Source: Cryptosporangium phraense (GTDB taxonomy: Bacteria; Actinomycetota; Actinomycetes; Mycobacteriales; Cryptosporangiaceae). From it: a DNA stretch of 64,000 nucleotides. The position numbers and the translations under genes were made by a program. The notes below the pieces were generated by a model that did no database searches, was not told where the DNA came from, and saw only the letters and a program-made list of their open reading frames with translations. Positions 1 to 9,138 of the stretch are shown here, in pieces (the stretch's first letter is position 1; each line of letters opens with the position of its first letter). The DNA lies in assembly GCF_006912135.1 (NCBI RefSeq), contig NZ_VIRS01000007.1, positions 224,207-288,206 on the forward strand, written 5' to 3'.

Positions 1-244
1 GGGCCGGATGCTCGAGGTGCAGAAGTCCGCGCTCGACATGGCCGGTGCGTCCCGGCTCGAGCAGATCCGGGCGAGCATGGCCGGTGGCCAGCTCGGCCAG
101 GGCCAGAAGGCACCCGCGGTGGGTCCGGCGGCGGCCGCCACTCCGCCGGCCGCGGCCACCAACGGCTCGCTGCCGCTCGCGGAGCAGCGTCTCAAGGAGC
201 TCCGGGACGCCGACGCGGCCTCCGGCCCGCGGCCGCCGGCGTAG
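1..244 (+). CDS. pspA: PspA/IM30 family phage-shock protein, C-terminal end only
   Basis: This is the last ~80 codons of a gene that begins before the window; the frame is open from base 2. The visible part has a short helical stretch (LEVQKSALDMAG, RLEQIRASMA) followed by an Ala/Pro-rich tail ending in LKELRDADAAS. PspA proteins are coiled-coil, membrane-associated stress proteins of the ESCRT-III superfamily, and actinobacterial ones often end in a variable tail. The identification rests mainly on the next gene, pspM, which lies 3 bases downstream and follows pspA in Mycobacterium tuberculosis. The conserved PspA core lies outside the window, so this call is contextual. Confidence 0.6.
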   Translation, partial: GRMLEVQKSALDMAGASRLEQIRASMAGGQLGQGQKAPAVGPAAAATPPAAATNGSLPLAEQRLKELRDADAASGPRPPA

Positions 245-247
245 GCC

Positions 248-1015
248 ATGAGGGGATCCCGGGGGCCGGACGCACGGGCGCTGCACCTCCGCGCCCTGCG
301 GAAGGCCAAGAACAAGGCCCGCACGTGGACGGTGTGGGCGGCGACGCTGGGCGGCTCGGCGTTGGTCGCGGTGCCCTACGCCGGCCTGGGCCTGCCCGAC
401 ATCTTCTGGGCGGGCGCGGCCGGTGGGGCCACCGCGATGGCGATCCTGCGCCGGCGTGACCATCACGAGCTGGCCGCGGCGCCGGTCCCGCTGCCCGAGC
501 CACGTCGCGAGCTGACGATCGGGCAGCGGTTGACCCCGCTGCTCGGCCCGCGGATCGGCGCGCTGCTCGACTTCCCGCACCGGGTGGTGCTCCCGGCGAG
601 TTCACCGGCCTTCGACGCCGCTCGGCGGCTGAACGAGGCCGCGCGGATCCTGCCCGAGATGCTCGACCGGCTCGGCCCCTACCGGGGTGACCTGCCGGCC
701 GAGGCCGAGGCCGCCTACGCGACGTTGAAGGACCTGGGCACCCGCCTCGGGCTGATCGAGCGGACGCTCTCCTCGGCCGCGCCCGAGGCCCGGCCGCAGA
801 TCCTGGCCGCGCGTGACGAGCTGGTGGCCCGGTTCGTCGAGGGCGTCGACGCCTACGAGGCGCTGACGATCGCGGCCGCCGAGTGCGTCGCCGCAGTGGC
901 CCGGGGTGGCGACGACAGCTTCTCGTCCCGTCTCACCGAGGCCGCCGACCGCCTGGCCGGACTCTCCTACGGCCTCAACACCGTGCACGACGTCAATCGC
1001 GAGGCTGGCATTTAG
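248..1015 (+). CDS. pspM: Phage shock envelope stress response protein PspM
   Basis: A 255-residue protein with a basic N-terminus and two hydrophobic segments at about residues 30-48 and 51-66 (WTVWAATLGGSALVAVPYAG, then DIFWAGAAGGATAMAIL), followed by a long, charged, helical cytoplasmic region. This matches the PspM family, which in M. tuberculosis (Rv2743c) is a membrane partner of PspA in the Psp envelope-stress response. The ATG is 3 bases after the pspA stop, so translation is probably coupled. The 3' end overlaps the convergent glycosylase gene by 23 bp. A PspN gene, present next in M. tuberculosis, is not seen here. Confidence 0.82.
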   Translation: MRGSRGPDARALHLRALRKAKNKARTWTVWAATLGGSALVAVPYAGLGLPDIFWAGAAGGATAMAILRRRDHHELAAAPVPLPEPRRELTIGQRLTPLLGPRIGALLDFPHRVVLPASSPAFDAARRLNEAARILPEMLDRLGPYRGDLPAEAEAAYATLKDLGTRLGLIERTLSSAAPEARPQILAARDELVARFVEGVDAYEALTIAAAECVAAVARGGDDSFSSRLTEAADRLAGLSYGLNTVHDVNREAGI

Positions 1016-1790
1016 GGCACCAGAACACGGTTCTTTCGGCGTCGGTGCCCTCGGCGCCGGAGCCGAGCGGGCCGGCCTGGATCCGGGTGCCGCAGCGCAG
1101 GCACGGGCGGCCACGCCGTCCGTAGGCGTAGCGCTCCTGGCCGCGGATCAGCGAGCCGGTGGTCGACTGCTCGACCCGCTCGCGGTTCGCGTACAGCAGC
1201 CGGTGCGCGATCGTCATCATCGCCGGCAGGTCGGCGACCTCACCGGTCGGCGTCTCCGGGTGGACGCCCCGCAGGAACAGCACCTCGGCCCGGTAGAGGT
1301 TGCCGATCCCGGCCAGGTTGCGCTGGTCGAGCAGGGCCAGCCCGATCGGCCGCTGTGGGTTCGTCCGGAGCCGGCGGACGGCCTCGTCGGCGTCCCAGTC
1401 CGGCCCGAGCAGATCCGGGCCGAGGTGGCCGACCAGCGACGGCTCGTTGTCGGTGGCGATGACCTCGAGATCGTGCAGCCGGGACCCGACCGCGACCACC
1501 GCCTCGGTGGTGAGCACCACCCGCACCTGGTGCCCGGGACTGCGCCAGCGCTGGCCCGGCCGGTAGATCCACCAGTTGCCGTCCATCTTCAGGTGGCTGT
1601 GCAGGGTGAGCCCGCCGGTGAACCGGATCAGCAGATGCTTCCCGCGCGGCACGGCCTCGGTCACCGTGCGTCCGGACAGGTCGACCAGCGCGAGCCGCGG
1701 GTGCCGCAGATCCGACTTCACGATCCGCTGACCGGCCAGAGCTGCGTGCAACCGGGCCGCGGTCCGGAACACCACATCTCCCTCGGGCAT
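993..1790 (-). CDS. nei: Fpg/Nei family DNA glycosylase / AP lyase (Nei2-like)
   Basis: A 265-residue base-excision repair enzyme that removes oxidised bases and nicks the abasic site. It starts MPEGD, giving the Pro2/Glu3 catalytic pair after Met removal. The conserved beta-hairpin lysine is in PRGKHLL (K51), a helix-two-turn-helix region lies around LLDQRNLAGIGNLYRAE, and a C-terminal zinc finger has C230, C233, C258 and C261. The ATG is set by the need for an N-terminal Pro-Glu. In M. tuberculosis the nei2 gene directly follows lhr. Here lhr is also upstream on the same strand, but 8 kb of signalling genes lie between. Confidence 0.9.
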   Translation of the reverse strand: MPEGDVVFRTAARLHAALAGQRIVKSDLRHPRLALVDLSGRTVTEAVPRGKHLLIRFTGGLTLHSHLKMDGNWWIYRPGQRWRSPGHQVRVVLTTEAVVAVGSRLHDLEVIATDNEPSLVGHLGPDLLGPDWDADEAVRRLRTNPQRPIGLALLDQRNLAGIGNLYRAEVLFLRGVHPETPTGEVADLPAMMTIAHRLLYANRERVEQSTTGSLIRGQERYAYGRRGRPCLRCGTRIQAGPLGSGAEGTDAERTVFWCPKCQPRD

Positions 1791-1859
1791 ACTCCCTATC
1801 CTGACAGCAGACCGGCGGGGCGGCCGGATTCGTTCCTGACGAAGGGGATATGAAGGTCG

Positions 1860-2777
1860 ATGCCGACCCAGCCTGGCTTCCGGTACCGCCGCTCCGCGGT
1901 CACCGAGGCGCGTCACGGCCAGGACCGCGTCGTCGCGGTTCGCCGCCGGCCCCGGCGGAAGCTGATCGGCGTGCTCATCGTCATCCTGCTGCTGGTACCG
2001 GCCGGCCTGCTCGCCGCGAAGTCGCTTTACGGGACGATGAGCGGCACGGTGGCCGACCCGGAGATCGCCGCCGAGTCGCCCGGCCCGACCGCGCCCCCGC
2101 TCGACCCGAACAACCCGTTCGACGGCACCCCGGCCAACACCTACGTCGCTCCGGAGCAGGGCATCGAGGTGCCGACCCCGACGAAGACCGGCTCCTGGGC
2201 GGCCAAGGACGTCGCCACGGTGCTGGAGAAGACCAAGGCGGTGCTGATCGCCGCCCGCACCGACCAGGCCGTGCTCGGCGGCGACTCGGCCGACTACGTG
2301 AAGGCGCTCGCCCCGAACGTCCGGTCGCAGGTGAAGAAGGCGATCGTCGGCGGCACCGACACGCTGGGCTACGTCACGAACCTCGCCGCCACGTACACGC
2401 TGGCCCAGCCGATCCGCGCGGCCGGGTCGCTGACCGTCACGACCGGTGCGCTGAAGCAGCTGATCGTGCGGGCCGACGTGGTGTGGATCTACCCGCTGGC
2501 CGGCCCGCTGCCCGCGCAGTCCAAGGGCGCCGGAGTGCGGCTGGTCGTGCTGCACACGGTGGAGAGCTACGAGTGGTTCCCGTCCAAGGGCTTCGCGGAC
2601 GAGGACCAGGGCGCGCGTCCGGGTGAGGGTGAGCGGGCGGTCTTCAACGCCGACTGTCCGAAGTACCTCAAGGGCGCGCTGGCGCTGCCGAGCACCCCGG
2701 TGACCGATCCGGTGAAGGGCAACGAGAAGGTCTTCACCGTCACCACCCCGCTCACGTCGTTCCCGACCGGCTGCTAG
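1860..2777 (+). CDS. Hypothetical single-pass membrane-anchored extracellular protein
   Basis: The protein has 305 residues. A basic N-terminal stretch (RRRPRRK) precedes one transmembrane helix at about residues 34-53 (LIGVLIVILLLVPAGLLAAK). The remainder is predicted outside, beginning with a Pro-rich linker and then a ~210-residue domain with two cysteines near the C-terminus. I do not recognise the domain. The chosen ATG has AAGG four bases upstream. An ATG at 1850 is in another frame and runs through the same DNA without family resemblance. Its stop codon interlocks with that of the convergent DUF4153 gene through a shared CTAG. Confidence 0.72.
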   Translation: MPTQPGFRYRRSAVTEARHGQDRVVAVRRRPRRKLIGVLIVILLLVPAGLLAAKSLYGTMSGTVADPEIAAESPGPTAPPLDPNNPFDGTPANTYVAPEQGIEVPTPTKTGSWAAKDVATVLEKTKAVLIAARTDQAVLGGDSADYVKALAPNVRSQVKKAIVGGTDTLGYVTNLAATYTLAQPIRAAGSLTVTTGALKQLIVRADVVWIYPLAGPLPAQSKGAGVRLVVLHTVESYEWFPSKGFADEDQGARPGEGERAVFNADCPKYLKGALALPSTPVTDPVKGNEKVFTVTTPLTSFPTGC

Positions 2778-4372
2778 TCGCAGGTTCCGATGGTGGCTTC
2801 CCGGGCGCGGGATCGGGCCAGGTTCGCGCTGTACCAGGCTTCCTCGGGAGGTAGGCGGTAGAGCACCGGGTCGAGCGCGCAGGCCCGGAGCGGCTCGGGC
2901 AGGCGCTCGAGTGCGGGCACGGCGTCCGCCGAGAGGCCCGACAGGTACTCGACGTCGATCCGTCCGCTGTCCTGGTAACGGGCGATGTTGCGGTCGGCGA
3001 TGAACCCGTCCGGATTGATCGCAGCCAGAGCGAGGAGCGTGAGCGCGCCGGTGGCGAGCACGGCGCGGGGGAGCCAGGGGGCCTCGATCCGGACGCCGGC
3101 CGCCGCGATCAGGGCGAACACGACCCCGAGCCAGAGCTCCACGGCCTGCACCAGTACCCGCAGCCGGGTGAAGCCGTAGGCGTCCTCGTAGAGCCACATC
3201 CGCCGCAGCGCGGACGCCACCACCAGCACGGCGAGCAGGCACAGCAGGCCGAGGAGCGCGCGCAGCGCGGTCCGGTCCCCGCCGGTCTCCCGGGCCGCGA
3301 CCCGGATCACGACCGCCACCACCAGCAGGGTCAGGACGGTCACCGCGAGCAACTGCCAGAACCCCTGCCGCGCGTAGTCCGCGTAGGTCAGGCCCGCGGT
3401 CCGGCGCACGTAGCGGTCCCCGTCCGCCAGAACCACGAGTTGGACGCCGACGAAGCAGGCGAAGAGCAGGTTCAGCGCGGTGAGCGGAACCGCCCACTCG
3501 AGGCGCGGACGGGTCCGGCGCTTCGCCGGCGCGAGCGCGTCGAAGTCGGGAGCCTGATGGGCGAGCGTGGCCGCGACCAGCGTTACGCCGGTGACCAGCG
3601 TGAACAGGATCACGCGGCCGACGCCCGGGCCCGGCTCGGGCCGGGGGAGCAGGTCGCCGACCAGACCGGCGAACACCGGGTCGGCGCCGGCGAACAACGC
3701 GCCGAACACGACCAGCAGGGCCGCCGAGATCGCGCCGATGGCCAGCGCGCGCCCGAACCCGTGCCGCTTGAAGCGCGCGGAGCCGCGGGCCGTCCAGGTG
3801 GCGGTGCGGATCGGGGCGGTGAGCGGGGAGAGCAGGCCGAGGAGGAGACCGGTCCAGGTGCGCCCGGCGGTGACCGCGAGGATGCCGGTGCCGAGTGCGG
3901 CCAGTAGACACAGCCCGACCAGCCAGTCGGCCGCCCGCACGGCCGCGACGCCCGCGAGCGCGACGGTGAGCGCGGCGAAGAGCAGTTGGCGGGGTTTTGG
4001 TGGTGATGGGCGGGTGGCCAGGGCGGCGAGCGTGACCGCGGTGGTGGCGAGCAGGGCTCCGAGGCCGAGCTGATCGGTGGCGAGCGTGGTGGCGCCGACG
4101 ACTCCGGCGCCGGCCGCGGCGATCAGCACGCGCCTGGGGGCGCCGTCGGTCGTGAGCGGCCAGACGCGATCGGCCCAGAGTGGCGGGACGGGCTGGGGCT
4201 GCCCCCACGGCGAGCCGCCCGCGCTTCCGGGGGCGGTTGTGCCGGCTTTTCGGGCCGCGGCGGCCGCTTCGGCCAGCACCCCGCGTGCCGTGGTGCCCCC
4301 GCGAGGCGGTGCGCTGTCCGCGTCCGGGGCGTCCGACGGTGACGGGGGATCGGTGGGGTCCTGCTCGGGCAC
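2774..4372 (-). CDS. DUF4153/DUF4173-family polytopic membrane protein
   Basis: A 532-residue membrane protein. A ~75-residue hydrophilic, Pro/Ala-rich N-terminus is followed by about a dozen hydrophobic segments and a ~75-residue C-terminal soluble tail. Conserved features include FAGADPVFAGL, LTYADYARQGFWQL, RMWLYEDAYGFTRLR and NPDGFIADRNIARY, which are typical of the DUF4153 (formerly DUF4173) family. Its biochemical role is unknown. It lies 72 bp downstream of a sensor kinase on the same strand, and this family is often linked to two-component genes in actinobacteria, so joint regulation is plausible but inferred. Confidence 0.85.
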   Translation of the reverse strand: MPEQDPTDPPSPSDAPDADSAPPRGGTTARGVLAEAAAAARKAGTTAPGSAGGSPWGQPQPVPPLWADRVWPLTTDGAPRRVLIAAAGAGVVGATTLATDQLGLGALLATTAVTLAALATRPSPPKPRQLLFAALTVALAGVAAVRAADWLVGLCLLAALGTGILAVTAGRTWTGLLLGLLSPLTAPIRTATWTARGSARFKRHGFGRALAIGAISAALLVVFGALFAGADPVFAGLVGDLLPRPEPGPGVGRVILFTLVTGVTLVAATLAHQAPDFDALAPAKRRTRPRLEWAVPLTALNLLFACFVGVQLVVLADGDRYVRRTAGLTYADYARQGFWQLLAVTVLTLLVVAVVIRVAARETGGDRTALRALLGLLCLLAVLVVASALRRMWLYEDAYGFTRLRVLVQAVELWLGVVFALIAAAGVRIEAPWLPRAVLATGALTLLALAAINPDGFIADRNIARYQDSGRIDVEYLSGLSADAVPALERLPEPLRACALDPVLYRLPPEEAWYSANLARSRAREATIGTCD

Positions 4373-4444
4373 GGGATCTCCTTCGGATCAGGCTGTTTCG
4401 GGCACAGCGACATCGCCGCCTGCCGGCAGCGACACGCGAACGAA

Positions 4445-5485
4445 TCAAGCGGGCAGCGTCACCTGGATCCGGCAGCCCGGGCCGGCGTCGGCGACCGAGA
4501 TCGTGCCGTCGTGGAGCTCGACCGCCCACCGAGCGATCGCCAGCCCCAACCCCGTCCCCCCGTCCCGGGCGGTACCGGGCGTCGACCCCCGGCTGAACCG
4601 GTCGAACACCCGGGTCCGCTCGGCCGCCGGGATCCCCGGCCCCTCGTCGGTGACCTCGAGCAGCAGCCCGACCCCCCGCCCGCTCAACGCGGGCAACCCC
4701 CGGGCCCGGACCACCACCCGCCCACCCTCCGGACTGTGCCGAGCCGCGTTGTCCAGCAGATTCGCCACGACCTGGTGCAGTCGCGCCTCGTCCGCGTTCA
4801 CCTCGAGGTCGGACGGCAGCACGTCGACGTCCAACCGCACGTTCGTTCCGACGGACGCGGCCTCGACGGCCGCGGTCAAAAACGGCCCGAGCTTCACCGG
4901 GCGACGCCGCAGCGGCGAGACCCCGGCGTCGAGCCGGGACAGGTCCAGCAACTCGGAGACGAGCTTCGAGAGCCGCTCGGTCTGGCCGAGCGCCGCCCGC
5001 AGGGTGGCCGGATCGGGCGACGCGAGCCCGTCGACGAGGTTCTCCAGCACCGCCTGCAGGGCGGTGATCGGCGTCCGGAGCTCGTGCGAGACGTTCGCGA
5101 TCAGCTCCCGCCGCTGGCGGTCGGCGGTCTCGAGGTCCTCGGCCATCCGGTTGAACGCCCGGGCCAGCTCGCCGACCTCGTCCCGGGACGACGTCGAGAC
5201 GCGCTGGCTGTAGTCACCGCGGCTCATCGTCCGGGCGGCCGCGGTCATCGCCCGGATCGGCGCGGTCGTGCCGTGGGCCAGCAGCTGCGACGTGACCAGC
5301 GCGACGGCCAGCGCGGTGATCGTCGTCCACGGCGGCAGCCAGCCGATGCTCAGGATGAACACCGCGAACCCGGCCGCACCCGACCCCACCAGCAGGATCG
5401 CCAGCTTGAGCTTGATCGACCGGATCCGTCCGAGCGGCTCCGGGAGCTTGCGCAGGCGGCCCGCCACGACGTGCCAGAGCTTCAT
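4445..5485 (-). CDS. HAMP-domain sensor histidine kinase (OmpR-pair type)
   Basis: A 346-residue kinase. Two transmembrane helices at about residues 28-48 and 53-71 are separated by only a few residues, so there is almost no extracellular sensor. A HAMP linker (~72-125, RDEVGELARAFNRMAEDL) and the HisKA box NVSHELRTPI (phospho-acceptor H134) follow. The ATPase domain has the N box (LLDNAARHSP), G1 (DEGPGIP), F box (FDRFSRG) and G2 (GTGLGLAIA). The ATG overlaps the stop of the response regulator as ATGA, so the two are translationally coupled. The tiny external loop suggests it senses membrane state or a partner, possibly the ABC permease or DUF4153 protein nearby. Confidence 0.92.
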   Translation of the reverse strand: MKLWHVVAGRLRKLPEPLGRIRSIKLKLAILLVGSGAAGFAVFILSIGWLPPWTTITALAVALVTSQLLAHGTTAPIRAMTAAARTMSRGDYSQRVSTSSRDEVGELARAFNRMAEDLETADRQRRELIANVSHELRTPITALQAVLENLVDGLASPDPATLRAALGQTERLSKLVSELLDLSRLDAGVSPLRRRPVKLGPFLTAAVEAASVGTNVRLDVDVLPSDLEVNADEARLHQVVANLLDNAARHSPEGGRVVVRARGLPALSGRGVGLLLEVTDEGPGIPAAERTRVFDRFSRGSTPGTARDGGTGLGLAIARWAVELHDGTISVADAGPGCRIQVTLPA

Positions 5486-6168
5486 CGGGCCGACTCCCAG
5501 GCGTACCCGACGCCGTGCACGGTCCGGATCCGGTCCCCGCCCACTTTCCGACGCAGCGCCTTGATGTGGCTGTCGACGGCCCTGCTCCCGGCGCCGTCGG
5601 TCCAGCCCCACACCGTGGCCAGCAGCTGCTCCCTCGGCAGCACCGCCCGGGGCCGGGACGCCAGACACACGAGCAGCTCGAACTCGGTCCGGGTCAGGTG
5701 CACTTCGTCGGAGCTCACCCAGACTCGGCGCTCGGTGAGGCTGACCTCGACGTCGTCGATCGTGAAGCGGTCCCCGGCCGGGGCGTTGAGCTCGGCCGCC
5801 CGGTCGATGCGCCGCAGCAGCGCGTGGGTGCGGGCGACCAGCTCTCGCATGCTGAACGGCTTGGTCAGGTAGTCGTCGGCCCCCACCGCCAGCCCGACCA
5901 GCAGATCCGTCTCGGCGTCCCGCGCGGTGAGCATCAGCACCGGCACCGCGCGGACCGCCTGGACCCGGCGGCAGACCTCCAGACCGTCGTACCCGGGCAG
6001 CATGATGTCGAGGACGATCAGGTCGTGCGGGTCGGCCACGAACGCGGCCACCGCGGCCGGCCCGGTGCCGGCCAGCTCCACCGCGAACCCCTCCGCCCGC
6101 AGCCGGGTCGCGATCGACTCGGCGATCGTCTGCTCGTCCTCGACCACGAGAACCCGCCGCTCGCTCAT
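5482..6168 (-). CDS. OmpR/PhoB-family response regulator
   Basis: A 228-residue regulator. The receiver domain has the acidic pair E10/D11, phospho-acceptor D54 (IVLDIMLPG) and the conserved Lys of LTKPFSMREL. The C-terminal winged helix runs from about residue 130 and includes LTRTEFELLVCLASRP and SHIKALRRKVGG, ending GVGYAWES. I chose the ATG at 6168, which has GGTGAG a few bases upstream; a GTG at 6177 would add three residues. It is co-transcribed with the histidine kinase (ATGA overlap) and lies 63 bp downstream of the ABC permease, so one transcript may cover exporter, regulator and kinase. Confidence 0.92.
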   Translation of the reverse strand: MSERRVLVVEDEQTIAESIATRLRAEGFAVELAGTGPAAVAAFVADPHDLIVLDIMLPGYDGLEVCRRVQAVRAVPVLMLTARDAETDLLVGLAVGADDYLTKPFSMRELVARTHALLRRIDRAAELNAPAGDRFTIDDVEVSLTERRVWVSSDEVHLTRTEFELLVCLASRPRAVLPREQLLATVWGWTDGAGSRAVDSHIKALRRKVGGDRIRTVHGVGYAWESAR

Positions 6169-6231
6169 GGGGCTCACCGTAGGACCCGGTGGTGGGGGAG
6201 GGGCGCGCGCGATGTGGAGATCCTGTGGAGG

Positions 6232-6978
6232 TTAGGCGTCCCGCCGGAGCAGAACCGCGCCGCCGACGGCCAGCAGCCCGGCGACCCACAGCGTCAGGAC
6301 GACCGCTCCGGCCGACGGGGACAGCAGGTGGATCGGCCCGCTGTCGCGACTCTCGGTGTACAGCGCCTGGGCCGCGGCCAGCGGCAGGTACTTGAGCGTG
6401 TGGTCCTCCACCGACTGGGACATCGTCGCGGGCAGCAGGGCGGGGATGATCAGGAACATCGAGACGAACACCGTGATCGCCCCGGCGCTGTGCCGGAGCG
6501 CCAGCCCGATCCCCAGCCCCATCAACGCCGCCGCCACCGGATACAGCGCGGCCCCGAGAATCGGCCGGAGGGCCACCGGCGCGCTGTCGTCGCCGAGGAA
6601 CGCCTGCGCGAGGACGAAACTCGCGACGCTCACGGCCAGCGTGATCGGGGTGAGCAGCGCGATCAGCAGCGCGCCCTTGCCGGCCAGCACCGGCCACCGC
6701 CGCGGCACCGCGGTCAGCGTCGACCGCATCGTCCGCTGCCCGTACTCCCCGGTCGCCTGGAGGACGCCGAACACGCCGAGGATCAGCGCCAGCAGGTCGA
6801 TGCCCAGGTACGTCACGTCGACGGCCTGGGCCCGGGTCGCGGTCTCCTCCCCGGCCCGGATCGCGCCCTCGTACCCGTAGCCGAACGCCCCGGCCAGCCC
6901 CACGGTCAGCAGCGCGCCCACGACCAGCGTCACCCAGTTCGACCGCAGCGACCGCGTCTTGATCCACTCGGACTTCAT
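6232..6978 (-). CDS. ABC-2 type transporter permease
   Basis: A 248-residue membrane protein of the ABC-2 exporter class. It starts MKSEWIKTRSLRSNWVTL, the usual amphipathic entry helix, and has about six transmembrane segments. The extracellular or loop region after the first helix has EYGQRTMRSTLTAVPRRW, a common motif in actinobacterial ABC-2 permeases of drug, bacteriocin or lantibiotic-immunity exporters. The ATG overlaps the stop of the ATPase gene as ATGA. With the ATPase it forms a two-gene exporter; the substrate cannot be inferred. Confidence 0.9.
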   Translation of the reverse strand: MKSEWIKTRSLRSNWVTLVVGALLTVGLAGAFGYGYEGAIRAGEETATRAQAVDVTYLGIDLLALILGVFGVLQATGEYGQRTMRSTLTAVPRRWPVLAGKGALLIALLTPITLAVSVASFVLAQAFLGDDSAPVALRPILGAALYPVAAALMGLGIGLALRHSAGAITVFVSMFLIIPALLPATMSQSVEDHTLKYLPLAAAQALYTESRDSGPIHLLSPSAGAVVLTLWVAGLLAVGGAVLLRRDA

Positions 6979-7868
6979 GCGTACTCCACCGCTTCCCTGG
7001 TCAGGTCCATGTACGCCTCTTCCAGCGAGGCGCGGTGCGGGGTGAGCTCGGTCAGCGCGAGCCGTTCGTCGCGGGCGACGTCCCCGATCTCCGCGGCGGT
7101 GAGCCCGCGGACGGTGAGTGCCCCGGTCGCGTCGGTCTCGACCGACGCTCCCCGACGGGTCAGCGCGTCGGTCAGCCCGGAGTCCGGGGACCGCACCAGC
7201 ACGCTGCCGACCTGCACCCGGTCGATCAGCTCGTCCACGCCGGTGTCGGCCAGCAGCCGGCCCCGGCCGATGATCAGCAGGTGCTCGGCGGTGACCGCCA
7301 TCTCGCTCATCAGGTGGCTGGAGACGAGCACGGTCCGGCCCTCGTCGGCAAGATCGCGCAGCAGCGTGCGGATCCACAGCACGCCGTCCGGGTCGAGCCC
7401 GTTCACCGGCTCGTCGAGAATGACCACCTCGGGGTCGCCGAGCAGCGCGGCCGCGATGCCGAGCCGCTGCGACATCCCGAGCGAGTAGCCGCCGGCCCGC
7501 CTTCTGGCGGCCGTGCTCATCCCGACCAGGTCCAGCACCTCGGTGATCCGGCTGCGCGGAATCCGGTGGGTCTCGGCCAGCGCGTGCAGGTGCGCGTACC
7601 CGCTCCGGCCTTTGTGGAGCTGAGAGGCGTCCAACATCGCGCCTACGTGCCGGAGCGGAGACCGGAGGGCGGCGTACGGCCGGCCGTTCACGGTCGCCGC
7701 GCCCGACGTCGGGCGGTCCAGCCCGACGATCATCCGCATGGTCGTGGATTTTCCGGCCCCGTTGGGGCCGAGGAATCCGGTGACGCGGCCCGGTTTCACG
7801 GTGAACGTGAGCCCGTCCACCGCGACCGTGCCGCCGTAGCGTTTCGTCAGTGCGTCGAGTTCGATCAT
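6975..7868 (-). CDS. ABC transporter ATP-binding protein (ABC-2 exporter)
   Basis: A 297-residue ATPase. Walker A is GPNGAGKST (residues 34-42), the Q-loop region lies around GAMLDASQLH, the signature is the degenerate YSLGMSQRLG, and Walker B with catalytic Glu is VVILDEPVNGLDPDG. A ~75-residue C-terminal extension ends SLEEAYMDLTREAVEY, typical of DrrA/CcmA-like exporter ATPases. GAGG lies three bases upstream of the ATG. The start sits back to back with a NarL-type kinase gene, and a NarL-type pair divergent from an ABC-2 exporter is a common actinobacterial drug- or envelope-stress arrangement. Confidence 0.92.
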   Translation of the reverse strand: MIELDALTKRYGGTVAVDGLTFTVKPGRVTGFLGPNGAGKSTTMRMIVGLDRPTSGAATVNGRPYAALRSPLRHVGAMLDASQLHKGRSGYAHLHALAETHRIPRSRITEVLDLVGMSTAARRRAGGYSLGMSQRLGIAAALLGDPEVVILDEPVNGLDPDGVLWIRTLLRDLADEGRTVLVSSHLMSEMAVTAEHLLIIGRGRLLADTGVDELIDRVQVGSVLVRSPDSGLTDALTRRGASVETDATGALTVRGLTAAEIGDVARDERLALTELTPHRASLEEAYMDLTREAVEYA

Positions 7869-7986
7869 GTCCTCAGTCGACTCCGCGCGGGCCGTGGTGC
7901 GGCAGACCGGAACGTCGCGGTCTTCGGCCGGCCGATGCGACTTTCGTCGGTTCCGTTCGCGAGCCGGTGCGCCGTACGGTTTCCGG

Positions 7987-9138
7987 GTGAGCCGACGGTC
8001 CCTGAGCGACCTGCTGGCGGTCGCGGCGGCCGTGGTCGTCGCGGTGCTGCTCGTGCGTGGGTCGCCGCCGCCGTTGCGGGCGTTCGGCGGCGGGATGCTC
8101 GTCGTCCAATGCGCTCTCGCCGCGGTGCTGCTGCTCCGGCGGCGCGCGCCGGTCGCGGTCGGCTGGCTGCTGGCCGCGGCCACCGCGGTACTCGCGGTCG
8201 TCGAGGCGGCGGCGCCGCGCTCCCTGGTGTCGGTCGATACGGCGGGGGACGCTTACCCGTGGCTGCCTGCCGCGGCACCGTTCGCGGCCTACGCGGCCAC
8301 CGCGTTCGGATTTCGACGTGGACTGGGCCCGGCGGCGGTGCTGGTGGTGCTGGCGACCCACTTCTGGGCGCTGCCGCCGGACTCGCCGTGGCTGCTGCAG
8401 GGCGTGCTCTTCGCCGGGGGACCGGCGCTGCTCGGCCTGTACGTGGCGGCCCGGCGGCGGCTGCTGGCGTCGCTGGTCGAGCGCACCGAGCGGGCCGAGC
8501 GGGAGCGGCACCTGCTGGCCGAGCAGGCCCGCGCGGAGGAGCGGTCGGCGCTGGCGGCCGAGATCCACGACCTGGTCACGCACCGGGTGAGCCTGATGGT
8601 GCTGCAGGCCGGCGCGCTGCGGATCAGCGCGGATCAGCCGGAGACCCGGGCCGCCGCCGACGAGATCCGGGAGACCGGAGCCCAGGCGCTGACCGAGCTG
8701 CGTGAGGTGATCGGGCTCCTGCGCGAGCCGCCCGCGGCGCTCCTCGCCGCGGCCGAGGTCGGTGAGGCGCCGCCCGGCCGTCTCTCCGCGCTGGTGGGGG
8801 AGTCCGGCGTGCAGGCCGTGCTGGTCGAGGACGGCGATCCGGGCCGGGTGCGGCCGGTGGTGGGGCGGGCCGCGTACCGGGTCGTCCAGGAGGCGCTGAC
8901 GAACGTTCGCAAGCACGCGCCGGGGGCGGCGGCGACCGTGACCCTGCGGTACCGGCCGGAGGGTGTGCAGGTCAGCGTCCGCAATGGCCCGGCGGCCGCG
9001 CCGCCGGATCCGGCCGTCGTGGGCTCGGGCACCGGGCTTCTCGGCCTGCGTGAACGGGTCGAACTGCTCGAGGGGTCGCTGAAGGCCGGGCCGTGCGACG
9101 ACGGCGGGTTCCTGCTCGAGGCTCGGCTACCGGCGTGA
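7987..9138 (+). CDS. NarL-type sensor histidine kinase (HisKA_3)
   Basis: A 383-residue kinase with four to five transmembrane helices in residues 10-155 and little extracellular sequence. A coiled linker (LVERTERAERERHLLAEQ) leads to the HisKA_3 box AEIHDLVTHRVS (phospho-acceptor H194). The ATPase domain has QEALTNVRKHAPG and GTGLLGLRERVELL. I chose the GTG at 7987 because an in-frame ATG at 7867 would overlap the start of the divergent ATPase gene and add a non-hydrophobic, Arg-rich leader. Its stop overlaps the regulator GTG start as GTGA. The pair probably controls the divergent exporter. Confidence 0.9.
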   Translation: MSRRSLSDLLAVAAAVVVAVLLVRGSPPPLRAFGGGMLVVQCALAAVLLLRRRAPVAVGWLLAAATAVLAVVEAAAPRSLVSVDTAGDAYPWLPAAAPFAAYAATAFGFRRGLGPAAVLVVLATHFWALPPDSPWLLQGVLFAGGPALLGLYVAARRRLLASLVERTERAERERHLLAEQARAEERSALAAEIHDLVTHRVSLMVLQAGALRISADQPETRAAADEIRETGAQALTELREVIGLLREPPAALLAAAEVGEAPPGRLSALVGESGVQAVLVEDGDPGRVRPVVGRAAYRVVQEALTNVRKHAPGAAATVTLRYRPEGVQVSVRNGPAAAPPDPAVVGSGTGLLGLRERVELLEGSLKAGPCDDGGFLLEARLPA